Position numbers and translations under genes: made by a program
The notes under the pieces: model-generated
The model's input: the letters and a program-made list of their open reading frames with translations, nothing else
Database searches by the model: none
What the model was told of the DNA's origin: nothing
Shown: in pieces, positions 26,598 through 35,577 of the stretch
Layout: the number at the start of each line of letters is the position of its first letter
Position numbering within the stretch: the stretch's first letter is position 1
NCBI RefSeq assembly: GCF_004349055.1
Contig: NZ_SMKX01000022.1
Location: 1-64,000, forward strand
Length of the DNA: 64,000 nucleotides
DNA from: Kribbella antibiotica
GTDB taxonomy: Bacteria > Actinomycetota > Actinomycetes > Propionibacteriales > Kribbellaceae
Direction of reading: 5' to 3'

Positions 26598-28301
26598 CTA
26601 GGACCGAGCAGGTGATCTGGTGCGAGCCGAAGGCAGGATGTCGGCGGGGTGGCCACGGCGGCTCACCTCGCCGTGCCCGAGGACAATCACCTCGTCCAGG
26701 TCCTCCAGACCGTCCAGGCGGTGGGTGACCAGCAGGGTGGCCCGGCCGCGGGTGGCGGTCAGGATGTCTCGGGTCAGTTCGGCGGCGGTTGGTTCGTCCA
26801 GGTGAGCTGTCGGCTCGTCGAGGAGAAGGATCGCCGGGTCAGCGAGGAGAGCGCGGGCCAGGGCGAGCCGTTGGCGCTCGCCGCCGGAGAGTTGGACAGC
26901 GCGTTCGCCAACGGTGGTGTCGAGTCCGCTGGGTTGCCGGCTGACCCAGGCCTCGAGCCGGGCCTGGCGGAGGGCATTCATCAGTTCCCCTGTGGTGGCG
27001 TCGGGTTTGCCGACGAGCAGGTTGTTGCGGATGGTGGTGTCGAAGAGGTGATCGTCCTGGGCGCAGACGACGACTTGCCGCCGGAAGCTGTCCTCGTCGA
27101 GCTCGCCCAGCGGGACTCCGCCGTAGGTGACGGAGCCGCGCTCGGTCGCCAGGAAGCCCGCGAGTGCCGCGACCAGGGTGCTCTTGCCGGCGCCGCTCGC
27201 GCCGACCACTGCGATCCTGCGACCGGGAGCGAGCCGCAGGGTGACGTCGCGCAAGGTGGGGTGGGCAGATCCCGGCCAGCGGGCATCCGCGCCGAGAATT
27301 GTCAGCGTGTGCCCGCTGACGGCCTTGTTGCCCCAGGCAACTGATGGATGGGGCAGGTCTTCCAGTGCGCGGAGCCGGTCGACGGCTCGGAGCCCACGCA
27401 CGAGATGCTGAGCGGCCGCAGGCAGCGTAGTGGTCAGCTCGAAGGCAGCCAGTGGCGTCAGTGCGAGTACGGCGAGCAGTACGCCGGACAACTGTCCTTC
27501 GCGGACGGCCTGGATCCCGACCAGCAGTTCGCCGACCACGGTGAACGCCAGTGCGGCGCCACCGATGGCGACACCCAGGCCTGCGCCTGCCGCGGACTTG
27601 CGGCTCAAGGAAGTCAGCATGCGGTCGCGGCCGGCGATCCGGGCGAGAGCGGCCGGAGCGGCTCCGTAGGCGATCAGGTCGGCGGACCCTGTGAGTAGTT
27701 CGTGGACCGGATCGGTCAGGGCAGCCTTAGCCGGTGCCAGTCTGCGCTCAGCTCGGCCCGCGACCAACAGGCTGCCCGCAGGAGCAGCCAAACCCGCAAC
27801 CAGCAGCCCGGCCAACAGCACCAGGCCTGCAGCCGGCAACAGCGCGCCGAGCATCACCACGGTTGCGGTACCTGTGATCAAGGCGATCGCGATGGGCAGC
27901 ACAGCGCGAACCAGGAGGTCCTGCACGGCCTCGACATCGCCGACGAGGCTGGCCAGGACGTCGCCGGAGCGGAGCTTGCCGAGTCCGGCCGGTGCGGCTC
28001 GGTCGAGGTCGAGCCACGCCTGCACCCGGGTCCTGGCCAGCACGCGGAAGGCGGCATCGTGACCGACCAGGCGTTCGGCGTACCGGATGACGCCGCGGCC
28101 GATACCGAAGGCGCGGACGGCGACGATGGCGACCGTGAGGTAGAGAACGGGTGGCTGCTGAGCCGCCCGCGAGATCAGCCAGCCGGAGGTCGCCATCAGA
28201 CCGATGGAGCAGCTGAGGGCCAGCGATCCCAGCGCGGCGGCCGCCAGCAGCCGCCACGCCTCGGGCCGCGCGATCCTCAGCAGCCATCGTGCCGAGGTCA
28301 T
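26598..28301 (-). CDS. cydC: CydC: ABC exporter subunit for cytochrome bd assembly
   Basis: 567 aa from ATG at 28301, overlapping the cydD stop by ATGA. Six membrane helices occupy the first about 300 residues (MATSGWLISRAAQQPPVLYL is typical of CydC). The ATPase half has Walker A GASGAGKST, signature LSGGERQR and Walker B ILLLDEPTAHLD. With CydD it exports cysteine or glutathione, or moves heme-related substrates, and is needed for active cytochrome bd. It is the last gene of the cydABDC operon. Confidence 0.93.
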   Translation of the reverse strand: MTSARWLLRIARPEAWRLLAAAALGSLALSCSIGLMATSGWLISRAAQQPPVLYLTVAIVAVRAFGIGRGVIRYAERLVGHDAAFRVLARTRVQAWLDLDRAAPAGLGKLRSGDVLASLVGDVEAVQDLLVRAVLPIAIALITGTATVVMLGALLPAAGLVLLAGLLVAGLAAPAGSLLVAGRAERRLAPAKAALTDPVHELLTGSADLIAYGAAPAALARIAGRDRMLTSLSRKSAAGAGLGVAIGGAALAFTVVGELLVGIQAVREGQLSGVLLAVLALTPLAAFELTTTLPAAAQHLVRGLRAVDRLRALEDLPHPSVAWGNKAVSGHTLTILGADARWPGSAHPTLRDVTLRLAPGRRIAVVGASGAGKSTLVAALAGFLATERGSVTYGGVPLGELDEDSFRRQVVVCAQDDHLFDTTIRNNLLVGKPDATTGELMNALRQARLEAWVSRQPSGLDTTVGERAVQLSGGERQRLALARALLADPAILLLDEPTAHLDEPTAAELTRDILTATRGRATLLVTHRLDGLEDLDEVIVLGHGEVSRRGHPADILPSARTRSPARS

Positions 28302-29923
28302 ACAGCTACCGCCGCCGGCGCAAGCTCGACCACTTGGTCGCACAGGCCAAGAAGCGCTGGACGATGCGTCACCAGTACGACGGTGCGGCCGGCGAATGCG
28401 GCCGGAAGGGTGTTGAGCAGCTCCCCTTCGGTATCGGGGTCGACGCCTTCGGTCGGCTCGTCGAGCAGCAGCAGGGGAGCGTCCAGCAGTAGCGCCCTGG
28501 CCAAGGCGACTCGCCGACGTTGCCCTGCCGAGAGACCGTTGCCCCGCTCACCGATCACCTGCTCCAGCGGTACGTCGACCCTTGCTGCGCCGGCTGCTCG
28601 CCGTACGGCGAACTCAGCGGCGGCCGGGCGTCCGAGCCGAATGTTCTCGAAGACCGTACCGGCGAACAGCATGGGGTCCTGGCCAAGCCAGGCGATCTGC
28701 GACCGCCAGTCGTCCAGGTCGGCCGTCGCGAGGTCGATGCCGTCGACAACTACCTGTCCGGCGTCCGGCCGGGTGAAGCCCAGCAGCACGGCGAGCAGAG
28801 TGGACTTGCCGGAGCCGCTGGGCCCCACGACTCCGGTTACCCGCCCGGGTGGAATCGTCAGGCAGAGTCCGTCGAGCGCGGGGCTGTCACGGTCGGGACT
28901 CGCCACCATCACGTGCTCGAGCTCGATGGTCCGGTTCGCCTTGAGGAGCGCGGTACCAGTCGCCGGGATTTCCCTGTCGAGCACTGTGAAGACCTGCTCG
29001 GCAGCGCCAAGGCCCTCGGCGCTGGCGTGGTAATGCGCACCGAGCAGGCGCAGCGGCAGGTACGCCTCGGGTGCCAGGATCAGAACCAGCAGAGCTGTTT
29101 GGAGATCGAGCCGGCCGTCGACGAGCCGCAGGCCCACTGAGACGGCCACGAGCGCGACAGACAGCGTTGCGAGCAACTCCAGCACCAGGGACGACAGGAA
29201 GGCGATCCGCAGCGAGGCCAAGGTGGCCTTGCGCTGCTTGGCGGCGAGCTTTTCGACAGTGGCAACTTGCACTCTTGAGCGGCCGAAGGACTTCAAAGTG
29301 CCGAGCCCGGACAGCACGTCCAGGAAGTGGTGAGCGAGGAGCTGGAGGGAAGCCCACTGCCTTGCCATCAGTTGCTTGGTGGTCAGGCCGACCAGGATCA
29401 TGAAGAGCGGGATCAGCGGCAGCGTGACGAGCACGATCGTCGCGCTGAGCCAGTCCGCCGCGAACATCCGGCCGGCCACGATCAGCGGCACGAAGCACAC
29501 CAGCACGAGTTGCGGCAGATAGCGGGCGAAGTAGTCGTCAAGGGCATCGATCCCGCGGGTGGCCAGGGTGGTCAGCTCACCGCTACGCTCCCCGGTCAGC
29601 CAGCGCGGACCGAGCCGCACCACCTGATGGAGCAGCCGCATCCGCAGCTCCGACTTCACCGCCGCCGACGCGTGGTGAGCGATCACTTCGGCGACCCAAG
29701 CCAGTAAAGCGCGTCCAGCCAGAGCGATCGCCAGGAGCGCGAGCTGCCCGCTGAGGTCGTCCAGCCCTGCGCCGTGGAGGAAGGCGTCGGTGATGATGGT
29801 TGCCAGCAACCAGGCCTGGGCGAGGATCGCCACCGCCTGACCTGCCCCGATCAGTACCGACAGCGCGAGGAAGACCCGGGTGGCCTTCGCGTAGCGCAGC
29901 AGCCGGGGGTCGACGGCGGGCAT
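28298..29923 (-). CDS. cydD: CydD: ABC exporter subunit for cytochrome bd assembly
   Basis: 541 aa. The membrane half includes PRWLTGERSGELTTLATRGI and LDDYFARYLPQLVLVCFVPL, a conserved CydD stretch. The ATPase half has Walker A GPSGSGKST, signature LSAGQRRR and Walker B LLLLDEPTEGVD. Its ATG overlaps the cydB stop by one base and its stop overlaps cydC, so the heterodimer is made in a coupled way. Confidence 0.93.
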   Translation of the reverse strand: MPAVDPRLLRYAKATRVFLALSVLIGAGQAVAILAQAWLLATIITDAFLHGAGLDDLSGQLALLAIALAGRALLAWVAEVIAHHASAAVKSELRMRLLHQVVRLGPRWLTGERSGELTTLATRGIDALDDYFARYLPQLVLVCFVPLIVAGRMFAADWLSATIVLVTLPLIPLFMILVGLTTKQLMARQWASLQLLAHHFLDVLSGLGTLKSFGRSRVQVATVEKLAAKQRKATLASLRIAFLSSLVLELLATLSVALVAVSVGLRLVDGRLDLQTALLVLILAPEAYLPLRLLGAHYHASAEGLGAAEQVFTVLDREIPATGTALLKANRTIELEHVMVASPDRDSPALDGLCLTIPPGRVTGVVGPSGSGKSTLLAVLLGFTRPDAGQVVVDGIDLATADLDDWRSQIAWLGQDPMLFAGTVFENIRLGRPAAAEFAVRRAAGAARVDVPLEQVIGERGNGLSAGQRRRVALARALLLDAPLLLLDEPTEGVDPDTEGELLNTLPAAFAGRTVVLVTHRPALLGLCDQVVELAPAAVAV

Positions 29924-30939
29924 CAGCTGGCGACCTTCTGTACCGGGGTGGGGAAGTCAGTGCGGCCGAGCCGGGCGCGAAACACCCAGTAGGTGTAGCC
30001 CTGGTACAGCACCACGAGCGGGGTGAAGATGACCGCGACCCAGGTCATGATCTTCAGCGTGTACGGCGTCGATGCCGCGTTGAGCGTGGTCAGGCTGAAC
30101 GCGGGGTCGGTGGTCGACGGCAACACATTCGGGTAGAGCGTCGTGAACAGGGTTGCGGAAGCCAGTGCGATGGTGGCGGCAGTGCCGAGGAACGCCCACC
30201 CTTCCCGGCCGAGCCTGGATGCGATCAGCCCACCGATCAGGCAGAGTGCAGCGGCCACCGCGAGGGCCCAGGTGATCCAGGAGCCATCGAGGGTCTGCGT
30301 CCAGCCGAGGAATCCCGCGGCTGCGACGACGCTTGCGATGCCGAGTGGCGGCACCACCTTGAGCGCCCGGTCGTGTACGTCGCCGTGAGTCTTCAGCGCG
30401 AGGAAGACCGCGCCGTGCAGGGCGAAGAGCAGCAGTGTGGTGAGTCCGCCGAGCAGGGCGTAGGGGTTGAGCAGGGTGAAGAAAGACCCGGCGAACTCGT
30501 GGTCGGCGCCCATTGGGACACCGCGCACGATGTTCGCCAGCGCGACACCCCAGAGCAGCGCTGGTACGGCGCTGCCGCCGACGATGACCAGATCCCAGCG
30601 ACGGTGCCAGGTGGCGTCGTCGATCTTGCCGCGGTACTCGAGTGCGATGCCGCGGAGAATGAGTGCCACCAGAATGATCAGCAGCGCAAGGTAGAAGCCG
30701 GAGAACAACGTCGCGTACCAGAACGGGAAGGCCGCGAAGGTCGCGCCGCCCGCGACCAGCAACCAGACCTCGTTGCCGTCCCAGACCGGGCCGATGGTTC
30801 GTAATGTGACCTTGCGGTCGATGGCGTCGCGGCCCACGATCGGCAGCAGCATGCCGACGCCGAAGTCGAAGCCTTCGAGGACGAGGTAGCCGGTCCAGAG
30901 GACGGCGATGAGCAGGAACCAGATATCAGTGAGTGCCAT
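29923..30939 (-). CDS. cydB: Cytochrome bd ubiquinol/menaquinol oxidase subunit II
   Basis: 338 aa integral membrane protein opening with DIWFLLIAVLWTGYLVLEGF and DFGVGMLLPIVGRD, the CydB signature, then GPVWDGNEVWLLVAGGATFA. It is the structural partner of CydA in the high-affinity oxygen-reducing terminal oxidase. It starts 11 bp after the cydA stop. The oxidase supports respiration at low oxygen, consistent with the stress-island context. Confidence 0.95.
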   Translation of the reverse strand: MALTDIWFLLIAVLWTGYLVLEGFDFGVGMLLPIVGRDAIDRKVTLRTIGPVWDGNEVWLLVAGGATFAAFPFWYATLFSGFYLALLIILVALILRGIALEYRGKIDDATWHRRWDLVIVGGSAVPALLWGVALANIVRGVPMGADHEFAGSFFTLLNPYALLGGLTTLLLFALHGAVFLALKTHGDVHDRALKVVPPLGIASVVAAAGFLGWTQTLDGSWITWALAVAAALCLIGGLIASRLGREGWAFLGTAATIALASATLFTTLYPNVLPSTTDPAFSLTTLNAASTPYTLKIMTWVAVIFTPLVVLYQGYTYWVFRARLGRTDFPTPVQKVAS

Positions 30940-30950
30940 CGGTGGCTTCC

Positions 30951-32342
30951 TCAGTACAGGAAGGCCGGCTCAGCGGCCTCCGGGTCGGACGAGTCGGCCT
31001 CGGCGGGAACCTCACGGGCGAAGCGGAGCAGGAGGAACACCTCGACCACCGCCAGTACGCCGTACAGGAGGGTGAGGACGATCAGCGAGGTGAGGACGCT
31101 GCCGGCGCCCACGCTGGGGGAGACGCCGTCGCGGGTCTGCATCAGACCGAAGACGATCCAGGGCTGGCGGCCCATCTCGGTGAAGATCCAGCCGAAGCTG
31201 TTGCCGACCAGGGGGAGCAGCGGGACGGCAAGGGCCGCGCGGATGAGCCACTTGGTTGCGCGCGGTCGCGGCCTGCGGAGGCGCCAGAGTGCGAGCAGGG
31301 CGATAGCCGCCGCCAGAACACCCGAAAGAATCATGAACCGGAAGCTCCAGTAGGTCAGCGGCACGTTCGGCGTGTAGGTCCCTGGGCCGAACCGCTGCTC
31401 GTACGCCTGCTGCAGATCGTTGATGCCTTCGACCTGGCCGGTGGTGGTGCCGGTCGCCAGGAAGGACAGCCCGTGCGGGACCTTGAGCGACCAGATCTCC
31501 TTGCTGCCGTCGAGTGAGCCGATCGTCAGGATCGAGAAGGGCGCCGGCGCGGACGTCTCGTAGAGCGCCTCCGCTGCGGCCATCTTCATCGGCTGGGTCT
31601 CGGTCATGATCTTGGCCTGGATGTCACCGGTGATCATCACCGCGGCCGCTGCGACGAGGGTCGTGATCGCACCCAGTTTGACGGCCGGCCGGAAGAGGTC
31701 GGTGTGCTTGCCAGGGCGACGCAGTAGGTGCCACAAGGCGATGCCCAGCATGAACGCGCCGCCGGTGAGGAAGCTGGCCGCGATCGTGTGCGGGAAGGTC
31801 ACCAGCGCGACCTTGTTGGTGAGCACGGCCCCGAAGTCGTGCAGCTCAGCGCGGCCGGATGCCTGGTTGTAGGTGTAGCCGAGCGGCCACTGCATCCAGG
31901 AGTTGGCTGCCAGGATGAAGTAGGCCGACAGCTGGGTGCCGATGGCAACGAGCCAGATCGAGGCCAGGTGCACCTTCTTCGGCAGCTTGTCCCAGCCGAA
32001 GATCCACAGGCCCAGGAAGGTCGACTCCAGGAAGAACGCGAGCAGCCCCTCGATCGCCAGCGGCGCCCCGAAGATGTCGCCGACGAACTTCGAGTAGTCG
32101 CTCCAGTTCATCCCGAACTGGAACTCCTGGACGATCCCGGTCACCACGCCGATGGCGAAGTTGATCAGGAACAGTTTCCCCCAGTACTGCGTCATCCGCC
32201 GGTACTTCGTGTTCCCGGTCCGGTACCAGGCGGTGTGCAGCCCGGCGACCAGCGCGGACAGCCCGATGGTGATCGGAACGAACAAGAAGTGGTAGACGGT
32301 GACGATCCCGAACTGCCACCGGGCAAGGTCTATGGCATCCAT
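30951..32342 (-). CDS. cydA: Cytochrome bd oxidase subunit I
   Basis: 463 aa from ATG at 32342 with AAAGGT nine bases upstream; an ATG at 32396 lies in the regulatory region and is less likely. The N-terminal heme-ligand region is DLARWQFGIVTVYHFLFVPI with the His ligand, then NFAIGVVTGIVQEFQFGMNW. The C-terminal GWIFTEMGRQPW is the conserved GRQPW motif. The quinol-binding Q-loop is of the short type, as in most actinobacteria. It heads cydABDC. Confidence 0.95.
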   Translation of the reverse strand: MDAIDLARWQFGIVTVYHFLFVPITIGLSALVAGLHTAWYRTGNTKYRRMTQYWGKLFLINFAIGVVTGIVQEFQFGMNWSDYSKFVGDIFGAPLAIEGLLAFFLESTFLGLWIFGWDKLPKKVHLASIWLVAIGTQLSAYFILAANSWMQWPLGYTYNQASGRAELHDFGAVLTNKVALVTFPHTIAASFLTGGAFMLGIALWHLLRRPGKHTDLFRPAVKLGAITTLVAAAAVMITGDIQAKIMTETQPMKMAAAEALYETSAPAPFSILTIGSLDGSKEIWSLKVPHGLSFLATGTTTGQVEGINDLQQAYEQRFGPGTYTPNVPLTYWSFRFMILSGVLAAAIALLALWRLRRPRPRATKWLIRAALAVPLLPLVGNSFGWIFTEMGRQPWIVFGLMQTRDGVSPSVGAGSVLTSLIVLTLLYGVLAVVEVFLLLRFAREVPAEADSSDPEAAEPAFLY

Positions 32343-32382
32343 GCTCCCGACCTTTCCAGCCGGCCCCCGCCGGCCCCAGAGC

Positions 32383-32407
32383 CGAAGGTCCCACAACCAA
32401 CGGGACC
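32383..32407 (-). promoter_or_regulatory. DosR-like inverted repeat upstream of cydA
   Basis: CGAAGGTCC at 32383-32391 followed by GGGACC at 32402-32407. GGTCCC and GGGACC form perfect 6-bp arms with a 9-nt spacer, about 45-65 bp upstream of the cydA start. Confidence 0.5.
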
Positions 32408-32456
32408 CTCAGTCCGAAACGCTGTGCAACCACGGTCCGGCCACGCCGCCAGGGGT

Positions 32457-32493
32457 GAAGGGCCTGTCCACAGACGACGAAGGTCCTGCCGGG
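32457..32493 (+). promoter_or_regulatory. Two direct DosR-like boxes upstream of the alcohol dehydrogenase
   Basis: GAAGGGCCTGTCC at 32457-32469 and GAAGGTCCTGCCGGG at 32479-32493, 22 bp apart (two helical turns) on the same strand. The second contains CGAAGGTCC. A further duplicated word, GCGACCGTCAA, occurs twice in the leader between here and the gene. Confidence 0.5.
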
Positions 32494-32579
32494 CTGGTGC
32501 GGTTCTGCTCTGCCGGATGGCAGTCAAAGGAGCGACCGTCAAAGAGACAGCGACCGTCAAGCCATGGAGGAGATCGACC

Positions 32580-33641
32580 ATGAAGGCTCTTGTGTACAAC
32601 GGACCTGGGCAACGGAGCTGGCGGGAGGTGCCGAATCCGGTGATCCAGGATCCGGAGGACGCGATCGTGCGGGTCGATGCCGTCACCATCTGCGGCACGG
32701 ACCTGCACATCCTCAAGGGCGACGTACCGACCGTCGACCGCGGCCGGATCCTCGGTCACGAGGCCGTCGGCACGATTCTCGAGGTGGGCCCCGCGGTCCG
32801 TGGCGTGGCACCGGGGGACCGGGTGCTGGTCTCCTGCATCAGCTCGTGCGGACGATGCGAGTACTGCCGGGAGAGCCGGTACGGCCAGTGTTTGGGCGGA
32901 GGTGGCTGGATCCTCGGTCACCTGATCGATGGCACCCAGGCCGAGCAGGTCCGGGTGCCGTTCGCCGACCGTTCGGTCTACAGGCTGCCGGACGGCGTGA
33001 GCAACGAATCGGCGCTGCTGCTGGCTGACATCCTGCCGACCGCGTTCGAGGTCGGTACCCTGGCCGGCCGGGTGGGTCCGGGCGACACGGTCGTCATCGT
33101 CGGCGCCGGCCCGATCGGGCTCGCCGCGATCACCACCTGCAGGTTGTTCAGTCCGTCGAGCATCATCGTGGTCGACTCCGCTCCGGCCCGGCAGAAGGCG
33201 GCGCTGGATCACGGTGCCGATCTGGTGTTCGGACCGGACGTCGATGTGGTTGCCGCGGTCAAGGAGTTGACCGGAGGGCTCGGTGCGAACGTCGCGATCG
33301 AGGCGGTCGGCGTACCGGAGACGTTCGAGCTGTGTACCCAGGTGATCCGGCCGGGTGGCCGGGTCGCGAACGTCGGCGTCCACGGCGCACCGGTGACGCT
33401 GCATCTGGAGGAACTCTGGATCAAGGACATCACCATCACCACCGGTCTGGTCGGCACCTCGTCGACACCGCGGCTGCTCGCCATGCTGGCCGCCGGCCGG
33501 TTGCCGATGCCCGGTCTGATCACGCACCGGTTCGGACTGGACGAAATGCAGGACGCGTACGACGTGTTCTCGCGGGCGGGGGAGACCGGCGCACTGAAGG
33601 TGGCGCTGTTCAGCGACGAGTCCAAGGACCTCGAGGCCTGA
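32580..33641 (+). CDS. Zinc-dependent alcohol dehydrogenase (MDR family)
   Basis: 353 aa from ATG 32580 with GGAGGAG upstream; the frame is open far upstream, antisense to cydA, and that part is not coding. Catalytic zinc ligands Cys38 (TICGTDLH) and His60-Glu61 (GHEAVG) and the structural zinc cysteines 90, 93, 96 and 104 are all present. The Rossmann motif is VIVGAGPIGLAAI. It resembles class III-like or zinc alcohol dehydrogenases that oxidise or reduce small alcohols with NAD(H). Its promoter boxes suggest induction with the cyd operon for fermentative redox balance. Confidence 0.9.
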   Translation: MKALVYNGPGQRSWREVPNPVIQDPEDAIVRVDAVTICGTDLHILKGDVPTVDRGRILGHEAVGTILEVGPAVRGVAPGDRVLVSCISSCGRCEYCRESRYGQCLGGGGWILGHLIDGTQAEQVRVPFADRSVYRLPDGVSNESALLLADILPTAFEVGTLAGRVGPGDTVVIVGAGPIGLAAITTCRLFSPSSIIVVDSAPARQKAALDHGADLVFGPDVDVVAAVKELTGGLGANVAIEAVGVPETFELCTQVIRPGGRVANVGVHGAPVTLHLEELWIKDITITTGLVGTSSTPRLLAMLAAGRLPMPGLITHRFGLDEMQDAYDVFSRAGETGALKVALFSDESKDLEA

Positions 33642-33650
33642 CGATGTCGG

Positions 33651-34460
33651 TCAGTGGACGATGCAGACTGGGCAGTCGGCGTGGTGCAGGACAGCCTGGC
33701 TGACCGATCCGAGCAGTAGTCCGGTGAAACCACCGTGGCCACGGGAGCCGACAACGACGAGTTGGGCATCGGCCGACAGGCGGAGCAGTTGCTCGGCCGG
33801 GTGGCCGACTACCTGGGTGATCTCCACCGGTGGTCCATCGGGGACCAGATGGGTGAGGGCGGCAAGCTGGTCCGCGGGCACTGCCTCGTGCTCTGCGGCG
33901 CCAGGTCGCTGGACGGAGACGACGCGAACGGTGAGTCCGTGCCGGCGGGCGTACTCGCGGCCGAACCGGAACGCTGCGACGCTGGGAGGTGACCCGTCGT
34001 ATCCGATGACGACGTAGTTGCCGACCAGATCGGGTTGCTCCGAACGGACGATGACGACCGGGCAGCGGGCGTAGGCGGCCAGGCCGACACCCGTCGAGCC
34101 GACCAGCACGCTGAGGACCGAACCGACTTCCCTGCTGCCGATGACGAGAAGATCCGCTTCGTGCGACTCGTCGGCGAGGACTGGAAGAGGGAAGCCGTCC
34201 ACCACGCTGGAGGCGGCGGTCAGGTCGGGCTGAAGTTTGTGCGCCAGTTCGAGCGCTGTCTCGGCGATCTGGTCAGCGGCTGCCCGGAGCCCGGGTGCGA
34301 ACGCAGATGGGCCGAGCGGGACCCGGAACTGCGGCCACACGAACGCGTGGATCAGGTGCAGTGAACCGCCGGTGGAGGCTGCCTCGGCGGCAGCCCAGCC
34401 GATGGCACTCTCGGCCTGCTCAGAGCCGTCAACTCCGACGACGATTCGCGTCTTCGACAT
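33651..34460 (-). CDS. Universal stress protein, two UspA domains
   Basis: 269 aa from ATG at 34460 (GGAGGAG upstream). Domain 1 is residues 1 to about 140 (RIVVGVDGSEQAESAIGWAA; LLVIGSREVGSVLSVLVGST). Domain 2 is about 148-269 and ends with the ATP-binding pattern GSRGHGGFTGLLLGSVSQAV (G-2x-G-9x-GS). Domain 1 has a less perfect loop. Tandem USPs of this kind are ATP-binding stress or dormancy proteins. It is divergent from the next USP gene, and boxes lie between them. Confidence 0.92.
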   Translation of the reverse strand: MSKTRIVVGVDGSEQAESAIGWAAAEAASTGGSLHLIHAFVWPQFRVPLGPSAFAPGLRAAADQIAETALELAHKLQPDLTAASSVVDGFPLPVLADESHEADLLVIGSREVGSVLSVLVGSTGVGLAAYARCPVVIVRSEQPDLVGNYVVIGYDGSPPSVAAFRFGREYARRHGLTVRVVSVQRPGAAEHEAVPADQLAALTHLVPDGPPVEITQVVGHPAEQLLRLSADAQLVVVGSRGHGGFTGLLLGSVSQAVLHHADCPVCIVH

Positions 34461-34524
34461 GGGTGTTCTCCTCCGTGATGGGTTACCTCCACAGTCGCGG
34501 TAGGTGCTGCCGTCGATGTAGGGG

Positions 34525-34614
34525 CGAAGGTCCTGACCGGGCAGGGCGTCGCACCGGGCACCAGTCCCGAGCCGACGGGTCTTTCGGCACCTGAGCGGGT
34601 GACTACGGGCTCTG
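34525..34614. promoter_or_regulatory. Divergent promoter region with DosR-like boxes between two usp genes
   Basis: CGAAGGTCCTGACCGGG at 34525-34541 and a 37-nt double box at 34578-34614 that aligns with 14738-14774 (30 of 37 identical). The first probably serves the leftward usp gene and the second the rightward one. Confidence 0.55.
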
Positions 34615-34674
34615 CCTGCGATCGGCATCCACGGGTCACGATCGAAGCAGACTGCCGAACCGGAAGGATCCACC

Positions 34675-35577
34675 GTGTCCACCACGCTGTCACCCGAAAT
34701 CGTCCGTCCCGTGATCGAAGTCGGTGTCGACGGCGCCTGGCGAGAGGCCGGCGCACTCGAGTGGGCGCTGCACGAGTCCCTGCTACGGCGCGAGCCGCTG
34801 CACGCTGTCCACGTCGTCGAGAACAAGACCCAACGCACCCGGTACTACGAGCCGGTCGTCACAGCCCAGAGTGAGACAGACCTGGTCAACGATGTTCGTG
34901 AGTGGCTGAAGGCCAACGGCGAGGATCTCGACCACCAGGTGGAGCTGATCGCGGGTTCGCCTGCCGTCAGCCTGACCAGCACGGCGCTGAGGAGCCGGAT
35001 GCTCGTGGTCGGACGCCGGGGGATGGGCATTTTCAAGCGGTTGCTGCTCGGATCGACCTCCGAGGTGGCCGCCGGCCGAGGACATGGGCCAGTGGTTGTC
35101 GTACCTGCGGGATGGACACCTCCGTCGGGAAGCGCGCCAGTGGTGGTCGCTTTGGACGACTCAGGTGAGAACGATCCAGCGATTGAGTTCGCAGTCGAAC
35201 TGGCCGTCGAGCGTCGCGTTCCGCTCTGGCTGGTTCACGCTTGGGATCTTCCCGCTGTCTACGGCTGGAATCCGGCGATGGATATGGCGGTAGGGGAGGA
35301 CTGGACAGCCACCGTGGATCGGCACTTCGAGGCCGTCGCGCAGCAGTGGCGCCACAAGTACCCCGAGCTGGAGATCGTGCTCGATGTCCGTCGTGGTCAC
35401 GCGGTCGAAAACCTGCTGAAAGCGGCCGAGGCCGTCCATGCACAGGTACTTGTCCTAGGCGGACACCATCGCGCACACCTGCCGTCCGTGCTGCTCGGCT
35501 CGGTCGTGCGGGGTGTCCTCCAGCACGCGATCTGCCCGGTCGCGGTAGTGCACTGTGCACAGCCGGACTCCGCGTGA
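34675..35577 (+). CDS. Universal stress protein, two UspA domains
   Basis: 300 aa from GTG 34675 (GGAAGGATCC upstream). Domain 1 includes PVIEVGVDGAWREAGALEWA and VGRRGMGIFKRLLLGSTSEV; domain 2 includes VALDDSGENDPAIEFAVELA and GGHHRAHLPSVLLGSVVRGV. The loops keep the G-xx-G spacing in domain 1 but replace Gly with His/Arg in domain 2, so ATP binding may be restricted to one domain. The stop overlaps the start of a third USP by one base (TGATG). Confidence 0.9.
   Translation: MSTTLSPEIVRPVIEVGVDGAWREAGALEWALHESLLRREPLHAVHVVENKTQRTRYYEPVVTAQSETDLVNDVREWLKANGEDLDHQVELIAGSPAVSLTSTALRSRMLVVGRRGMGIFKRLLLGSTSEVAAGRGHGPVVVVPAGWTPPSGSAPVVVALDDSGENDPAIEFAVELAVERRVPLWLVHAWDLPAVYGWNPAMDMAVGEDWTATVDRHFEAVAQQWRHKYPELEIVLDVRRGHAVENLLKAAEAVHAQVLVLGGHHRAHLPSVLLGSVVRGVLQHAICPVAVVHCAQPDSA

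Noticed and set aside
32409-33527. 372-aa minus-strand ORF opposite the alcohol dehydrogenase
   Set aside because: Shadow of a gene with all zinc ligands intact.
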